A DNA stretch of 64,000 nucleotides. Source: JAVVHH01 sp965276815 (GTDB taxonomy: Bacteria; Pseudomonadota; Alphaproteobacteria; Acetobacterales; Acetobacteraceae). Below are positions 51,501 to 60,201 of the stretch, one piece after another; the stretch's first letter is position 1; each line of letters starts with the position of its first letter. The notes beneath the pieces are model-generated. The model was not told the DNA's origin. It searched no databases and saw only the letters and a list, made by a program, of their open reading frames with translations. The DNA lies in contig CBDIBE010000010.1 of assembly GCA_965276815.1 (NCBI GenBank), forward strand, positions 248,001 to 312,000. Direction: 5' to 3'. Made by a program: the position numbers and the translations under genes.

Positions 51501-53048
51501 ATGCGACGCGCTGGGTGGGGATCAATCGGAGTAGTCGTCGCCACGTTGGCGCTGATTTCAGTGGGCACGGTCCCAGCGCGTGCCGACGAGGCGCCGCAGC
51601 CCTGGACTGGCCCGGTGCCGAAGGCGAAATGCGGCCCTGGTTCGCGGGCGGAGAGCGGCCTGCAGGGCTCCACCAGCCTCGCCGAGCGATTCGGTGGGGC
51701 CTCGGCCAAAGGCTTCCATTGCAATATGGAATTGGTCGGGCAGACGCAGGGCGAGGGCACAAGCTGGCAACTGGCTTGGTCCGGCGAGTGCGCATATTAC
51801 GATACCGCAAATAGCCCGCGGCAACAGCACCGCGGCGTGGTCGTGGTCGACGTGGCCGACCCTGCGCATCCAAAGCCGATCCAGTATATTGATACGCCGA
51901 CCATGCGCGACCCCTGGGAGTCGTTGCACGTGAACCAGGCTCGGAAGCTGCTGGGCGGCGCCGAGGCCGAGAACGGTACCGGCACGGGCAACGGTTTCGA
52001 GATTTATGACGTGTCGGATTGTCAGCATCCGGTCCTGAAAGGGAAGCTGGAGATTCCAGACAGTCATGCGCACGCCGGCAACTGGACGCCGGACGGTAGC
52101 TTTTACTATGTCACGCAAGGGTTCCGCGGCGTCGGTGGCACCATGCCCGTGGTCGACACTTCGGATGCCGCGCATCCCAAGTACGTCGTGACCTGGACTT
52201 TTACTGGTGATGGGCGCGCGCATGACGCCAGCTTCAATGCGGATGGCACGCGCATGTATAGCCCACAGCCCGGCTACTTCACCGCGCCGGCCGGGTCGAG
52301 CTCGTTCGGGCCCGAAGGACTCGTGGTGCTCGATACCAGCGACATTGCGAGCCACAAACCCAATCCGCAGATCAAGATCGTCGGGAAGCTTTTCTGGAAG
52401 GATGGTGGGCAGTCGCAATTTGCGCTTCCGGCGACGATCGCCGGCAAGCCGTATCTCATCTTTACTCAAGAGCTGGGTTCCGGCGGTCTCGGCGCCGCCG
52501 CCCGGGCCGCTGCCTGCGCGCAGCAGCTCCCACCGTTTGGCTTCCCGAAAATCATCGACATGTCCGACGACACGAAGCCGCGAGAGGTTGCCAAGCTGAT
52601 GCTCGAAGTCGACGACCCGGCGAACTGCTCGATGACGATGGGCGAAGCGACCAACCCAGCCTTCGTCTACGACAGCCACTACTGCAACGTCGATGATCCG
52701 CACGATGCTCGGTTGCTCGTTTGCAGCTTCTTCGAAGCCGGGCTGCGGGCCTTCGATATCCGCGACCCCTCTCATCCGCGCGAGGTCGCGTATTACAAGC
52801 CACCGGCGCAAGGCACCAAGGACCTGCCCGGCTCTAACCTGCAGAATTTCACCGGTAGCGGAGGGGTGACCTTGAACCGCACGGCCGACTGGGCGTCGTC
52901 GGACGTGCGCATTGTCAAGCGGCACGACGGCACTGTCGAGGTGTGGTTCACGTCGCAGGACAATGGATTCCAGGTGGTTCGTTTCACCAATCCCGACCTA
53001 ATCGGTGCGGACTTGCTAAAGGCCGGCCCCGGCGACGACATGATGTGA
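51501..53048 (+). CDS. Secreted LVIVD-repeat (beta-propeller) protein
   Basis: 515 residues from the ATG at 51501, which follows AGGGGGAG; an in-frame ATG 30 bases upstream lacks a site. A signal peptide ends near VPARADE. The mature protein has several LVIVD-type blades: GVVVVDVADPAHPKPIQYID, FEIYDVSDCQHPVLKGKLEI, MPVVDTSDAAHPKYVVTW, LVVLDTSDIAS and LRAFDIRDPSHPREVAYY. Periplasmic or extracellular beta-propeller; possible binding scaffold rather than an enzyme. Its stop overlaps the membrane-protein start (GTGA). Confidence 0.85.
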   Translation: MRRAGWGSIGVVVATLALISVGTVPARADEAPQPWTGPVPKAKCGPGSRAESGLQGSTSLAERFGGASAKGFHCNMELVGQTQGEGTSWQLAWSGECAYYDTANSPRQQHRGVVVVDVADPAHPKPIQYIDTPTMRDPWESLHVNQARKLLGGAEAENGTGTGNGFEIYDVSDCQHPVLKGKLEIPDSHAHAGNWTPDGSFYYVTQGFRGVGGTMPVVDTSDAAHPKYVVTWTFTGDGRAHDASFNADGTRMYSPQPGYFTAPAGSSSFGPEGLVVLDTSDIASHKPNPQIKIVGKLFWKDGGQSQFALPATIAGKPYLIFTQELGSGGLGAAARAAACAQQLPPFGFPKIIDMSDDTKPREVAKLMLEVDDPANCSMTMGEATNPAFVYDSHYCNVDDPHDARLLVCSFFEAGLRAFDIRDPSHPREVAYYKPPAQGTKDLPGSNLQNFTGSGGVTLNRTADWASSDVRIVKRHDGTVEVWFTSQDNGFQVVRFTNPDLIGADLLKAGPGDDMM

Positions 53049-54484
53049 CGCGGCCTTTCCGTCGGCGCGCCTCCATCGCGGCCGCGGTGTTCGCCTGCAC
53101 GGGCGGTGCCGCGGCCGCGCACACGATGGTTACGCCCTATGACCTGCCGATTCCGTTCTCGGTCTATGTCTTTGCTTGCGCCGCGACTCTCCTGCTGACC
53201 TTTGCCGTGCTGGGAATGGTGGCGGCGGATCCTGGCGCGAGCGGAAGGGTGGTCGGCGGCCCGATCGAGCTCGGTGCGGCGCTGCCGGCGATAGGCAGGG
53301 TCGCGGCGGTGGCGCTGCTCGCCCTGACAATCGTCGCCGGACTGGTGGGCACGCCCAGCCCGGTTGCCAATATTGGGCCCACGCTCTTCTGGGTCGGCTT
53401 GATGCTGGTCATGACCGTGATGTGCGCTTTGGCCGGCGACGTATTCCAGATAGTAAATCCCTGGCGCGCTATGCTCGAGTGGCTCGGCATCGGCGAGCGA
53501 CCGCGCCTTGTATATCCGGCGCCGCTCTCGTTTTGGCCGGCTTTCATCTGCTATTTGACGCTGGAATATCAGGAACTAATGGCGCCACCGCGCCCGTCGC
53601 TGCTCTCCACGGCGTTGATTATGTATACGGTCCTGACCGCATGCGGGGCCGCTCTGTTTGGGCGTAAGGTTTGGCTGGAGCGGGCCGAGCTGTTCGGCGT
53701 GTTCTTCCGCACGGTCGGCACCGTGGCGCCGCTGGCTTATTTCGGCGAACGTGTGGGTAGATGGCACGTGGTCCGGCGACCGTCGTTTTCGGGTGCGCTC
53801 GAGGACACTCCGCTCGATTTGAGCCGGGTGGTGTTCGTATTGTTCATGCTCGCGGCGACGACATACGACGGCGTTTGGCAAACCTCGTTCTGGGCGGGAC
53901 TCTATTGGGGCAACCTGATGCAATGGCTCCGTCCGCTCTGGGGCGACGACATGGCACGCGCGCAGGCGATTCTCGGACCCGGTTACATCGTTTATCAGCG
54001 CGGCGGCTTGATCGCCGCGCCATTCGTCTATTTCGGCATCTACATGGGCGTGATGGCGGTGATCCGAGTTGTTGCGGGTCGGCAGTATCCGACAGGAATG
54101 CTCGCGCGACGGTTTGCCTTCTCGCTCGTGCCGATCGCCGTGGCCTACACACTGGCACACAACTGGACTTTCTTGCTGACCGTCATTCCAGTGCTGCCAT
54201 TCCTGCTCACCGATCCGTTTGGCTTCGGGTGGAACCTCTTAAACTTGCCGCCGCTCATGTCGGCCGAACCCGGCTCGCTGCAGATGGGTGAGGTCTGGCA
54301 CGTCGAGGTCGCGCTGATTCTCGCGGGGCATATCGCGAGCGTCTACATCGCGCATCTCGTGGCGCTCCGCTCGTTCCCGACGCGTCGGCAGGCTTGGCTC
54401 AGTGAGCTGCCGTTGCTCGTTCTGATGATGTGCTACACGTTCATCGGGCTGGCCGTGTTGAGCCTACCGCTGGCGCTGCATTGA
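53045..54484 (+). CDS. Polytopic inner-membrane protein of unknown function
   Basis: 479 residues from the GTG at 53045 overlapping the previous stop. There is a cleavable-looking N-terminal segment (ASIAAAVFACTGGAAAAHTM) and about 11-12 further membrane helices, with conserved-looking loops GDVFQIVNPWRAMLEWLG, ATTYDGVWQTSFWAGLYWGN and YTLAHNWTFLLTVIPV. A late HVEVALILAGHIASVYIAHL helix carries two histidines that could bind heme or metal. No transporter family was recognised. Co-translation with the LVIVD protein and the CopD/cytochrome gene points to a shared envelope redox or metal function. Confidence 0.75.
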   Translation: MTRPFRRRASIAAAVFACTGGAAAAHTMVTPYDLPIPFSVYVFACAATLLLTFAVLGMVAADPGASGRVVGGPIELGAALPAIGRVAAVALLALTIVAGLVGTPSPVANIGPTLFWVGLMLVMTVMCALAGDVFQIVNPWRAMLEWLGIGERPRLVYPAPLSFWPAFICYLTLEYQELMAPPRPSLLSTALIMYTVLTACGAALFGRKVWLERAELFGVFFRTVGTVAPLAYFGERVGRWHVVRRPSFSGALEDTPLDLSRVVFVLFMLAATTYDGVWQTSFWAGLYWGNLMQWLRPLWGDDMARAQAILGPGYIVYQRGGLIAAPFVYFGIYMGVMAVIRVVAGRQYPTGMLARRFAFSLVPIAVAYTLAHNWTFLLTVIPVLPFLLTDPFGFGWNLLNLPPLMSAEPGSLQMGEVWHVEVALILAGHIASVYIAHLVALRSFPTRRQAWLSELPLLVLMMCYTFIGLAVLSLPLALH

Positions 54485-54579
54485 CCTCTCTTCGCCGCGC
54501 CAAGTACAAACGCTGAGTTCGGTCAGTAGCCTCGACGCCGCATACCGGAGTGCTGAGAAGCTCGTGTTCTTGTCTTCTT

Positions 54580-54818
54580 TCAGCTCAGTCCCGCTGCGGT
54601 GGCCGCAGCGATCGACCGCAGGGTAGGAACGCTGGTCAGCCAGTAGGCTTGCACTCGGACCTTCGACTGCGCCGCATCGATCTTGGCCGCAATGAACTCG
54701 GCGCAGCTTTCTGGCCCCGGCGAGAAGCAGGCTGATACTTCGGCCGATGCAGGACCCTCAGCGGCCAAGACCGGTCCGCCAACACACAAAAAAGTAGGCC
54801 AATTGTAAACCGCATCAA
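54580..54818 (-). pseudogene. Phospholipase-D-like nuclease, N-terminal remnant
   Basis: One minus frame encodes SACFSPGPESCAEFIAAKID and AAQSKVRVQAYWLTSVPTLR, the N-terminal signature of PLD-family Nuc-type endonucleases. A neighbouring frame supplies a signal-peptide-like RFTIGLLFCVLADRSWP, so a frameshift separates leader and body. The HKD motifs that should follow are missing. A decayed fragment. Confidence 0.6.
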
Positions 54819-54887
54819 CCTACGGTAGCAGCCTCGACCGCCTCGTGCGAGATATGACCCCGACTCTATCCACGACGTTCGAGCAGA

Positions 54888-55280
54888 ATGACAATCTCCC
54901 CAACCCGGCGCGCTGCAGGCAAGCCGCCAGCACCTGGCGCTGTCCGCGGCACTCTCCCAGACGCTCAGTCGCCCCAGCTTACTACCTTGGCGAAGGCCCC
55001 AGACGGGTCCGAATGGGTCGGCGAAATCAAGCGCGACGGCTACCGGCTGCTGGCGGCAGTGAGTGGGCCTAGCGTCCGGCTGCTAACCCGAAGCGGCCTT
55101 GATTGGTCCGAGAGGCTTCCAGCCGTTCAGAGCGCGGTCGCCGATCTCGGCCTGGTCTCGGCCATGCTGGACGGTGAGTTGGTCGCGCTGGACTCAGCCG
55201 GCGTCTCGAGTTTCCCGCTGCTGCAAGCAGCGCTCAAAGCAGGCCGGAATGCCACGCTGGTCTATTACGTCTTAACCTGC
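54888..55280 (+). pseudogene. ATP-dependent DNA ligase (LigD-type), N-terminal fragment
   Basis: The frame encodes the start of a LigD-like ligase domain: PQLTTLAKAPDGSEWVGEIK followed by RDGYRLLAAVSGPSVRLLTR, where the Lys of EIKRDGYR is the adenylation residue, and motif III MLDGELVALDSAG. Homology ends after RNATLVYYVL at about 55280 with the rest of the nucleotidyltransferase and OB fold missing. The frame then runs into IS-like sequence. Non-functional remnant. Confidence 0.7.
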
Positions 55281-55372
55281 TGCCCCAGGATGGGTGGAAT
55301 CTTGTGGCTGCGGCCTGAATTCTTCGCTCCGCAGCGCGTCGTTGGCCCTGTTCAGGAGTTTGCAACAGAGCC
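55281..55372. mobile_element. Possible IS6-family right-end scar
   Basis: The segment ends with TTTGCAACAGAGCC (55359-55372), the complement of GGCTCTGTTGCAAA, a terminal sequence characteristic of IS6-family elements. It abuts the point where ligase homology stops. No transposase remains. Assignment rests on this short end only. Confidence 0.4.
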
Positions 55373-55385
55373 ATAGGAGGAACGC

Positions 55386-56204
55386 TTGAGCAGAACCGTT
55401 TTGATCACGGGCGCCACGGGCAGCATCGGCGGCAAGCTACGCCGGCATTTCGGGCAGGGTGGCGGCTACGACCTGCGCCTGCTCTGCCTCAATCCGCTCG
55501 GCGACCCGGCTGTGGTGACCGCCGATCTGTCACAGTGGGAAGACGGCTGGGCGGGTTCGTTCGCGGGCGCGGACACGGTCATTCATCTGGCCGGCGATCC
55601 ATCCCCGCGCGCCTCCTGGGATTCGATCCAGCGGCTCAATGTCGACGTGCTGCTGAACGTGTTGGACGCCGCGCGGCTGCATCGGGTGCAGCGGGTCGTG
55701 TTCGCCAGCTCGAACTGGGTGATGGCCGGCTACCGTCATGGCACGGAGCGCTTGACAACCGAGCTTGCACCTTGGCCGGTCAATCCGTATGGCCACTCGA
55801 AGCTGTTCGGCGAGCGAGCCGGCCGCAGCCTGGCGGCGCGCCACGGTATCTCGTTCATCGCATTGCGCATCGGCTGGTGTCGGCGGGAGCCCGGCAACCA
55901 GCCGGGCCCGCAGATGGCATACGGCAGTTGGGGCCAGCAGATGTGGCTGAGCGACAGCGACATCTGTCACGGCATGGAACGCGCCGTGCTGGCGCAGGAC
56001 GTGCCGTTCGCCGTCCTTAATCTGATGTCGGACAACCCCGGAATGCGCTGGGACATCGAGCAGACGCGCAAGGTAATCGGCTATCAACCGGGAAATTGGC
56101 ATGCAGCCGTCCTGAGCGAAGAGGAACGGGCCTTCGAGGAGCGCGCTCGCGGCGACTATGCCGCAATACAAGAGCTGAAACGGCGCACTCTCGGCCTGTA
56201 TTGA
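55386..56204 (+). CDS. NAD-dependent epimerase/dehydratase, uronate-dehydrogenase-like
   Basis: 272 residues from a TTG with TAGGAGGAACG upstream. The Rossmann motif is VLITGATGSIGGKLRRHF, DTVIHLAGDPSPRASWDSI follows, and the catalytic box has VVFASSNWVM with Ser and NPYGHSKLFGERAGR with the Tyr-x3-Lys pair. This closely follows uronate dehydrogenases (Udh), which oxidise uronic acids to aldarolactones. It is next to a divergent FadR-type regulator and the sugar-acid uptake operon, supporting that role. Another epimerase-family oxidoreductase activity is possible. Confidence 0.8.
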   Translation: MSRTVLITGATGSIGGKLRRHFGQGGGYDLRLLCLNPLGDPAVVTADLSQWEDGWAGSFAGADTVIHLAGDPSPRASWDSIQRLNVDVLLNVLDAARLHRVQRVVFASSNWVMAGYRHGTERLTTELAPWPVNPYGHSKLFGERAGRSLAARHGISFIALRIGWCRREPGNQPGPQMAYGSWGQQMWLSDSDICHGMERAVLAQDVPFAVLNLMSDNPGMRWDIEQTRKVIGYQPGNWHAAVLSEEERAFEERARGDYAAIQELKRRTLGLY

Positions 56205-56220
56205 TCCGAACGGCACGCGT

Positions 56221-56982
56221 TCACGCGTTCAGCGGAAACGTGGCGACCGTGCTGATCATCTGCGCCAGATTGCGGTCTGACAGCGCGCGGGCGTGCTCGG
56301 CGTCGCGGGCGCGCAGGGCATCGTAGATCGCGCGGTTGCCGGCGACCTGCTCCTCGCGTTGCTCGCGGCGATCGTTGAGCGGGATGAGCGTACCCCACCC
56401 GGCCTTCGCGCGCGCCGCCACGAGCATCTCATACATCGCGACCAGCAGCGGATTGCGGGTGGCGCGCGCGACCTCGAGGTGGAAGGCGTAGCCGGCCGCC
56501 TTGAACGCGACCTGGTCGCGCGCCGTTTCCATCTCGCGCAGCCGGACCGCCATACGCTGGAAATCGTCCTCCGTCGCGCGCGCCACGACTAGTTCCGAGC
56601 AACTCGGCTCGATAACGCGCCTTGCCTCGATGGCGTCTAACGGGCTCACGGTCGGGGTTGGGAAGAGCTGGCCAGGTGAGGCCGGCTCGGGCCGCCAGGT
56701 GACGAACGTGCCGCTGCCGACACGGCGCGCGACGAAGCCGTCCTGCTCCAGCCGGGTCAGCGCCTCCTGGATCGTCTTGCGGCTCGCGCCGAACTGCGCG
56801 GCCAGGCTACGTTCCGGCGGCAGGCGGTCTCCGTGCTCGAGGGCTCCGGTCAGGATCGCGGTGCGGAAATGTGCGTCGATTTCGTCGAGCAAGGCGCGCG
56901 CCCGCGCCCGCATGCCAAGCCCGGCCGCGGTCACGCGGTCGCGGATTGCGGCGGGGGAAAGCGCAGTGAAGTCGTCGGTCAT
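56221..56982 (-). CDS. FadR/GntR-family repressor of the sugar-acid operon
   Basis: 253 residues. The winged helix reads EHGDRLPPERSLAAQFGASR, KTIQEALTRLEQDGFVARRV and GSGTFVTWRP. A C-terminal FCD ligand-binding domain follows with ARRVIEPSCSELVVARATED, FHLEVARATRNPLLVAMYEM and a late His in RDAEHARALSDRNLAQM. It is divergent from the ABC transporter operon, and a strong palindrome overlaps its own start codon, so autoregulation and control of the operon are likely. The ligand is presumably a sugar acid of the pathway. Confidence 0.9.
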   Translation of the reverse strand: MTDDFTALSPAAIRDRVTAAGLGMRARARALLDEIDAHFRTAILTGALEHGDRLPPERSLAAQFGASRKTIQEALTRLEQDGFVARRVGSGTFVTWRPEPASPGQLFPTPTVSPLDAIEARRVIEPSCSELVVARATEDDFQRMAVRLREMETARDQVAFKAAGYAFHLEVARATRNPLLVAMYEMLVAARAKAGWGTLIPLNDRREQREEQVAGNRAIYDALRARDAEHARALSDRNLAQMISTVATFPLNA

Positions 56983-57012
56983 AGTATCCGGTCCAAATCT
57001 GGACCAATACTA
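56982..57012. promoter_or_regulatory. Palindromic operator between fadR-like gene and ABC operon
   Basis: The sequence TAGTAT-cc-GGTCCA-aatc-TGGACC-a-ATACTA is an almost perfect nested inverted repeat. The core GGTCCA-N4-TGGACC is at 56990-57005. It abuts the repressor start codon and lies about 110 bases upstream of the solute-binding-protein ATG. Size and symmetry fit a dimeric FadR/GntR site. Confidence 0.75.
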
Positions 57013-57118
57013 TCAGCATAAGGCCGGGCGACCAACTGCCCTTGACGAGTTAGGCCTGATCGGGTTCAAATTGGTTCAAGACGACAGAGAATGGTCGCGA
57101 ATTGGCCCGGAGGATCCG

Positions 57119-58333
57119 ATGATTACACGCAGGTCCGCCGCCCTCGGCGCAGGCGCAGTGGCGTTGCTCGCGGGCCGGCGTGCGGCAGCAGAGTCGCGGT
57201 CGCTCGAGGTCTGGAGTTTGGAGGCGCCCAGCGACGCGACGGTGGTCGGCCGCGCCCTCGCCCACGTGGTTCGGACCTTCGAGGCGGCGCATCCCGGCGT
57301 CGAGCTCAAGATCACCAGCATGCCGTGGCAGCAGCTCAGCCCCACCCTGCTGCGCGCCTCCCGGGCGCGGCGCGTGCCGGATGTCGCAATGTTCTACTCG
57401 CCCGACCTGCCGGTGCAGATCGACGCGCATACGGTAATGCCGCTCACCGGATTCATTGACCGTTGGCCGCAGGCCAAGCGCGCCGACATCCTGCGGCTGC
57501 GCCAGGCCGAGGACGCCAACGGCGTGATCTTCGGACTGCCGTGGCAGGTCCGCACCTCCGGCCTGGTCTATCGGGCCGACCTGCTCGAGAAGGCGGGTCG
57601 TGAGCCGCCGCGAACCTTGGCGGAGTGGTCCGATGCGGCCGCAGCCGCACAAGGCGGGGACGTGGTCGGCATGGCGATCGGGTTCAACCCGGGTGGCGCC
57701 TCGGTCGCCGCGGGTTGGTTCCTGGCCACTCAACTTGGGCTGGGCGCTGCCGTGCTGAAGCCCGACGGCAGCCCGGACTTCGATACGCCGCAGGCCGAGC
57801 GGATCGTCAACTGGGTCGTTGAGCAGGTGATCGGCAAGACGCCCCCTACGCTGCCACTCGATGTCGCGCTGCAGGATCAGGAAAAGGAGCACGACCTGTT
57901 CAGCGCGCGCCGGGTCGTGTTCTTGCCGACCTCATCAGACCGTCATGCGCGGGTGGTGGCGCAGTCCGGGCTGCCGTTCGAGGCAGTCGGCATGACCCGA
58001 TATCCTACAGACGACCCGGCGGTCCCGGCCCCCGCTCTGGTCCAAAGCTGGAATCTGGCGATTCCCGCCGGAGCCAAGTCGCCCGATCTCGCCTGGGAGC
58101 TGATCGACTATTGGACCTCGACGGAGATCCAGATCGAGTGTTGCCGCATTGCCGGGTTCGTGCCGGCCCGCCGCAGCGCATTACAGGATCCGTTCTTCGA
58201 CCAGAAGCAGGCGCAGATCATCCGGTTCGCGACCGAATACGCCGCCGACCACCCGATGCGCTTCGATTTCCCGGTGAGCACCTCGGCGATGTACGACACC
58301 TGGGTCCGCATGTTCGGCCGTGTGCTGAACTAA
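57119..58333 (+). CDS. ABC transporter sugar-type solute-binding protein
   Basis: 404 residues from the ATG at 57119 with GGAGG eight bases upstream. The N-terminus ITRRSAALGAGAVALLAGRR has a twin-arginine motif and a hydrophobic stretch, suggesting Tat export. The mature part has the family 1 binding-protein features LEVWSLEAPSD, FEAAHPGVELKITSMPWQQL, VPDVAMFYSPDLPVQIDAHT and GVIFGLPWQVRTSGLVYRAD. It would deliver a sugar or sugar acid to the two permeases encoded downstream. Confidence 0.9.
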   Translation: MITRRSAALGAGAVALLAGRRAAAESRSLEVWSLEAPSDATVVGRALAHVVRTFEAAHPGVELKITSMPWQQLSPTLLRASRARRVPDVAMFYSPDLPVQIDAHTVMPLTGFIDRWPQAKRADILRLRQAEDANGVIFGLPWQVRTSGLVYRADLLEKAGREPPRTLAEWSDAAAAAQGGDVVGMAIGFNPGGASVAAGWFLATQLGLGAAVLKPDGSPDFDTPQAERIVNWVVEQVIGKTPPTLPLDVALQDQEKEHDLFSARRVVFLPTSSDRHARVVAQSGLPFEAVGMTRYPTDDPAVPAPALVQSWNLAIPAGAKSPDLAWELIDYWTSTEIQIECCRIAGFVPARRSALQDPFFDQKQAQIIRFATEYAADHPMRFDFPVSTSAMYDTWVRMFGRVLN

Positions 58334-58341
58334 GGAAGTCG

Positions 58342-59337
58342 ATGCCAAAGCCGGTCTGCAGTGGGCGACCGAGCAATACGCGCAGCGACGCCGCGGCTGA
58401 GTGCAGGTGGGAGCGGATGCCTCTGCGGACGGGTTGCTCGACGGTGCGTCCCGGCGCGGCTGCCGCGCGGCAGCGGCTTGAGGCGATCACGACGGCCGGG
58501 CTGTTCTACCCAGCCTTCGCGCTGGTCGCAGCGGTATCGTTCTTTCCACTGTTCTATGCCGTCCGGCAGAGCTTGCACCGCACCGACTACCTCGAGACCG
58601 CGGAGTTCGTCGGCCTGCGGAACTTCTTCGAACTGTTCGCGACCGATGGCGGCCTTCATTTCCTGTCCGTGTCGCTGCTGTTCGTTGGCGGCACGCTGGT
58701 CCTCGCGGTGCCACTTGGGATGGGGCTCGCGCTGCTGCTTTCGCGCAAGCTGCGATTCCAGTCCGTGTTCCCGGTGGTGCTGACCTTTCCCTGGGTCGTC
58801 TCGGAACTGGTCACGGGATATCTGTGGACTTGGTTCTATGACGGAAGGCTCGGCCCGCTTTCGGCAGTGTTCGCCCCGTTCACACATACCGGCGCCGTCG
58901 CGAACCCGTTGACCAACCCGCAGACGGCGCTCGCCGGGGTCATCCTCGCCAATACGTGGCACGCCTATCCGCTGGTCATGATCTTTACGCTCGCGGCGTT
59001 GCAGACGGTGCCGGCCGAGATTCAGGACGCGGCGTGCCTCGATACCCGGACGGCTTGGCAGGGCTTCCGCTACGTCACGTTCCCGCTTATACGCGGCCCC
59101 GTGCTGGTTGCCATCGTGCTGACGACGCTGCGCACCTTCAACAACGTGACGCTGATTATCGCGATGACCGGCGGCGGCCCGGCGAGCGCCACCGACGCGC
59201 TCGGCATGCGCGTGTTCAGCGAGGCGTTCCAGTTCTACCGCATGGACGTGGCGAGCACGCTTGCGGTGGTCATCTTCGGCCTCAACATCGTCGCGTCAGC
59301 GGCGTTCATCCGGGTGCTGCGGGGGCAAGCGGAATGA
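58342..59337 (+). CDS. ABC transporter permease (MalF-like)
   Basis: 331 residues from the ATG at 58342; a start at 58418 (MPLRTG) is possible and would give a shorter cytoplasmic leader. There are six hydrophobic segments starting GLFYPAFALVAAVSFFPLFY. The coupling EAA-like loop is EIQDAACLDTRTAWQGFRYV then TFPLIRGPVLVAIVL. It forms the inner-membrane channel with the following permease. The stop overlaps the next ATG. Confidence 0.9.
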   Translation: MPKPVCSGRPSNTRSDAAAECRWERMPLRTGCSTVRPGAAAARQRLEAITTAGLFYPAFALVAAVSFFPLFYAVRQSLHRTDYLETAEFVGLRNFFELFATDGGLHFLSVSLLFVGGTLVLAVPLGMGLALLLSRKLRFQSVFPVVLTFPWVVSELVTGYLWTWFYDGRLGPLSAVFAPFTHTGAVANPLTNPQTALAGVILANTWHAYPLVMIFTLAALQTVPAEIQDAACLDTRTAWQGFRYVTFPLIRGPVLVAIVLTTLRTFNNVTLIIAMTGGGPASATDALGMRVFSEAFQFYRMDVASTLAVVIFGLNIVASAAFIRVLRGQAE

Positions 59338-60179
59338 GCGCGCGCCGCAGCAGGTCAGCTAAACGCCGTCTGGGCGACGCGGCCGCCTATGCTGCGCTGC
59401 TGCTCGCCTGCATGTTCGTGCTGCTGCCGATCCTGTGGTCGGTCTCGACCTCGCTCAAGCTGCCGCTGGAAATCCACGCCGGCCCGCATTGGTGGCCTGA
59501 GACGCCGACCTTTAGCAACTATCGGGCGGTGGCCGGGTCGAAGTTCCTGCGCTACATCGGCAACAGCCTGCTGGTGGCTGCGGCGACGTTGCTGGTCAGC
59601 CTGGCACTGGCGGTGCATGCCGCCTACGCGGTCGCGCGCCGGCGCTTCCGGGGCAAGAACGTGCTGCTGTTCCTGCTCTGGGCGACCATCATGATCCCCG
59701 GAGTTTCCGTGGTCGTCCCGCTCTATGCGCTGGCCGTCGATGTCGGGCTCTACGACACGTATCTGCTGCTGGTGATCGTCTATGCCGCGTGGCTGATCCC
59801 GACGCTGATCTGGCTGTTGCGCGGCTTCGTCGACGCGATCCCGGCCTCCCTCGAAGAGGCCGCCCTGGTTGACGGATGCTCGAAGATGGGCGCCTTCTAC
59901 CGCATCGTGCTGCCGCTGCTGCGCCCCGGCCTCGGCGCGGCGGCCGTGCTGGTTTTCGTGACGATATGGAACGACTTCCTGATCGGATTTGCCCTCACGC
60001 TGAGCGACGAGCACCGCCTGCTGCAGGTCGGGCTGCAGGCCTTCGTGACCGAGGGGGGCATCGATTGGGGGCCGATGATGGCGGCAGCCATCGTGGCCCT
60101 GGTGCCGGCCGGGCTGCTATTCGCCTTCCTCCAACGTGCCTTCATCCAGGGCGTCACCGGCGGCGCCGTGAAGGGCTGA
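59334..60179 (+). CDS. ABC transporter permease (MalG-like)
   Basis: 281 residues with six membrane helices (YAALLLACMFVLLPILWSVS first) and a clear EAA motif, LEEAALVDGCSKMGAFYRIV then LPLLRPGLGAAAVLVF. It pairs with the MalF-like protein. No ATPase gene is present before the right edge, so the energising subunit is either further right or shared with another system. Confidence 0.92.
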   Translation: MSARRSRSAKRRLGDAAAYAALLLACMFVLLPILWSVSTSLKLPLEIHAGPHWWPETPTFSNYRAVAGSKFLRYIGNSLLVAAATLLVSLALAVHAAYAVARRRFRGKNVLLFLLWATIMIPGVSVVVPLYALAVDVGLYDTYLLLVIVYAAWLIPTLIWLLRGFVDAIPASLEEAALVDGCSKMGAFYRIVLPLLRPGLGAAAVLVFVTIWNDFLIGFALTLSDEHRLLQVGLQAFVTEGGIDWGPMMAAAIVALVPAGLLFAFLQRAFIQGVTGGAVKG

Positions 60180-60201
60180 TCTTTGCCGAAGGAGTACTAA
60201 G

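Noticed and set aside
51558..52925. 455-codon minus-strand open frame antisense to the LVIVD protein
   Set aside because: The plus-strand protein has a signal peptide and recognisable blades; the antisense frame lacks any domain.
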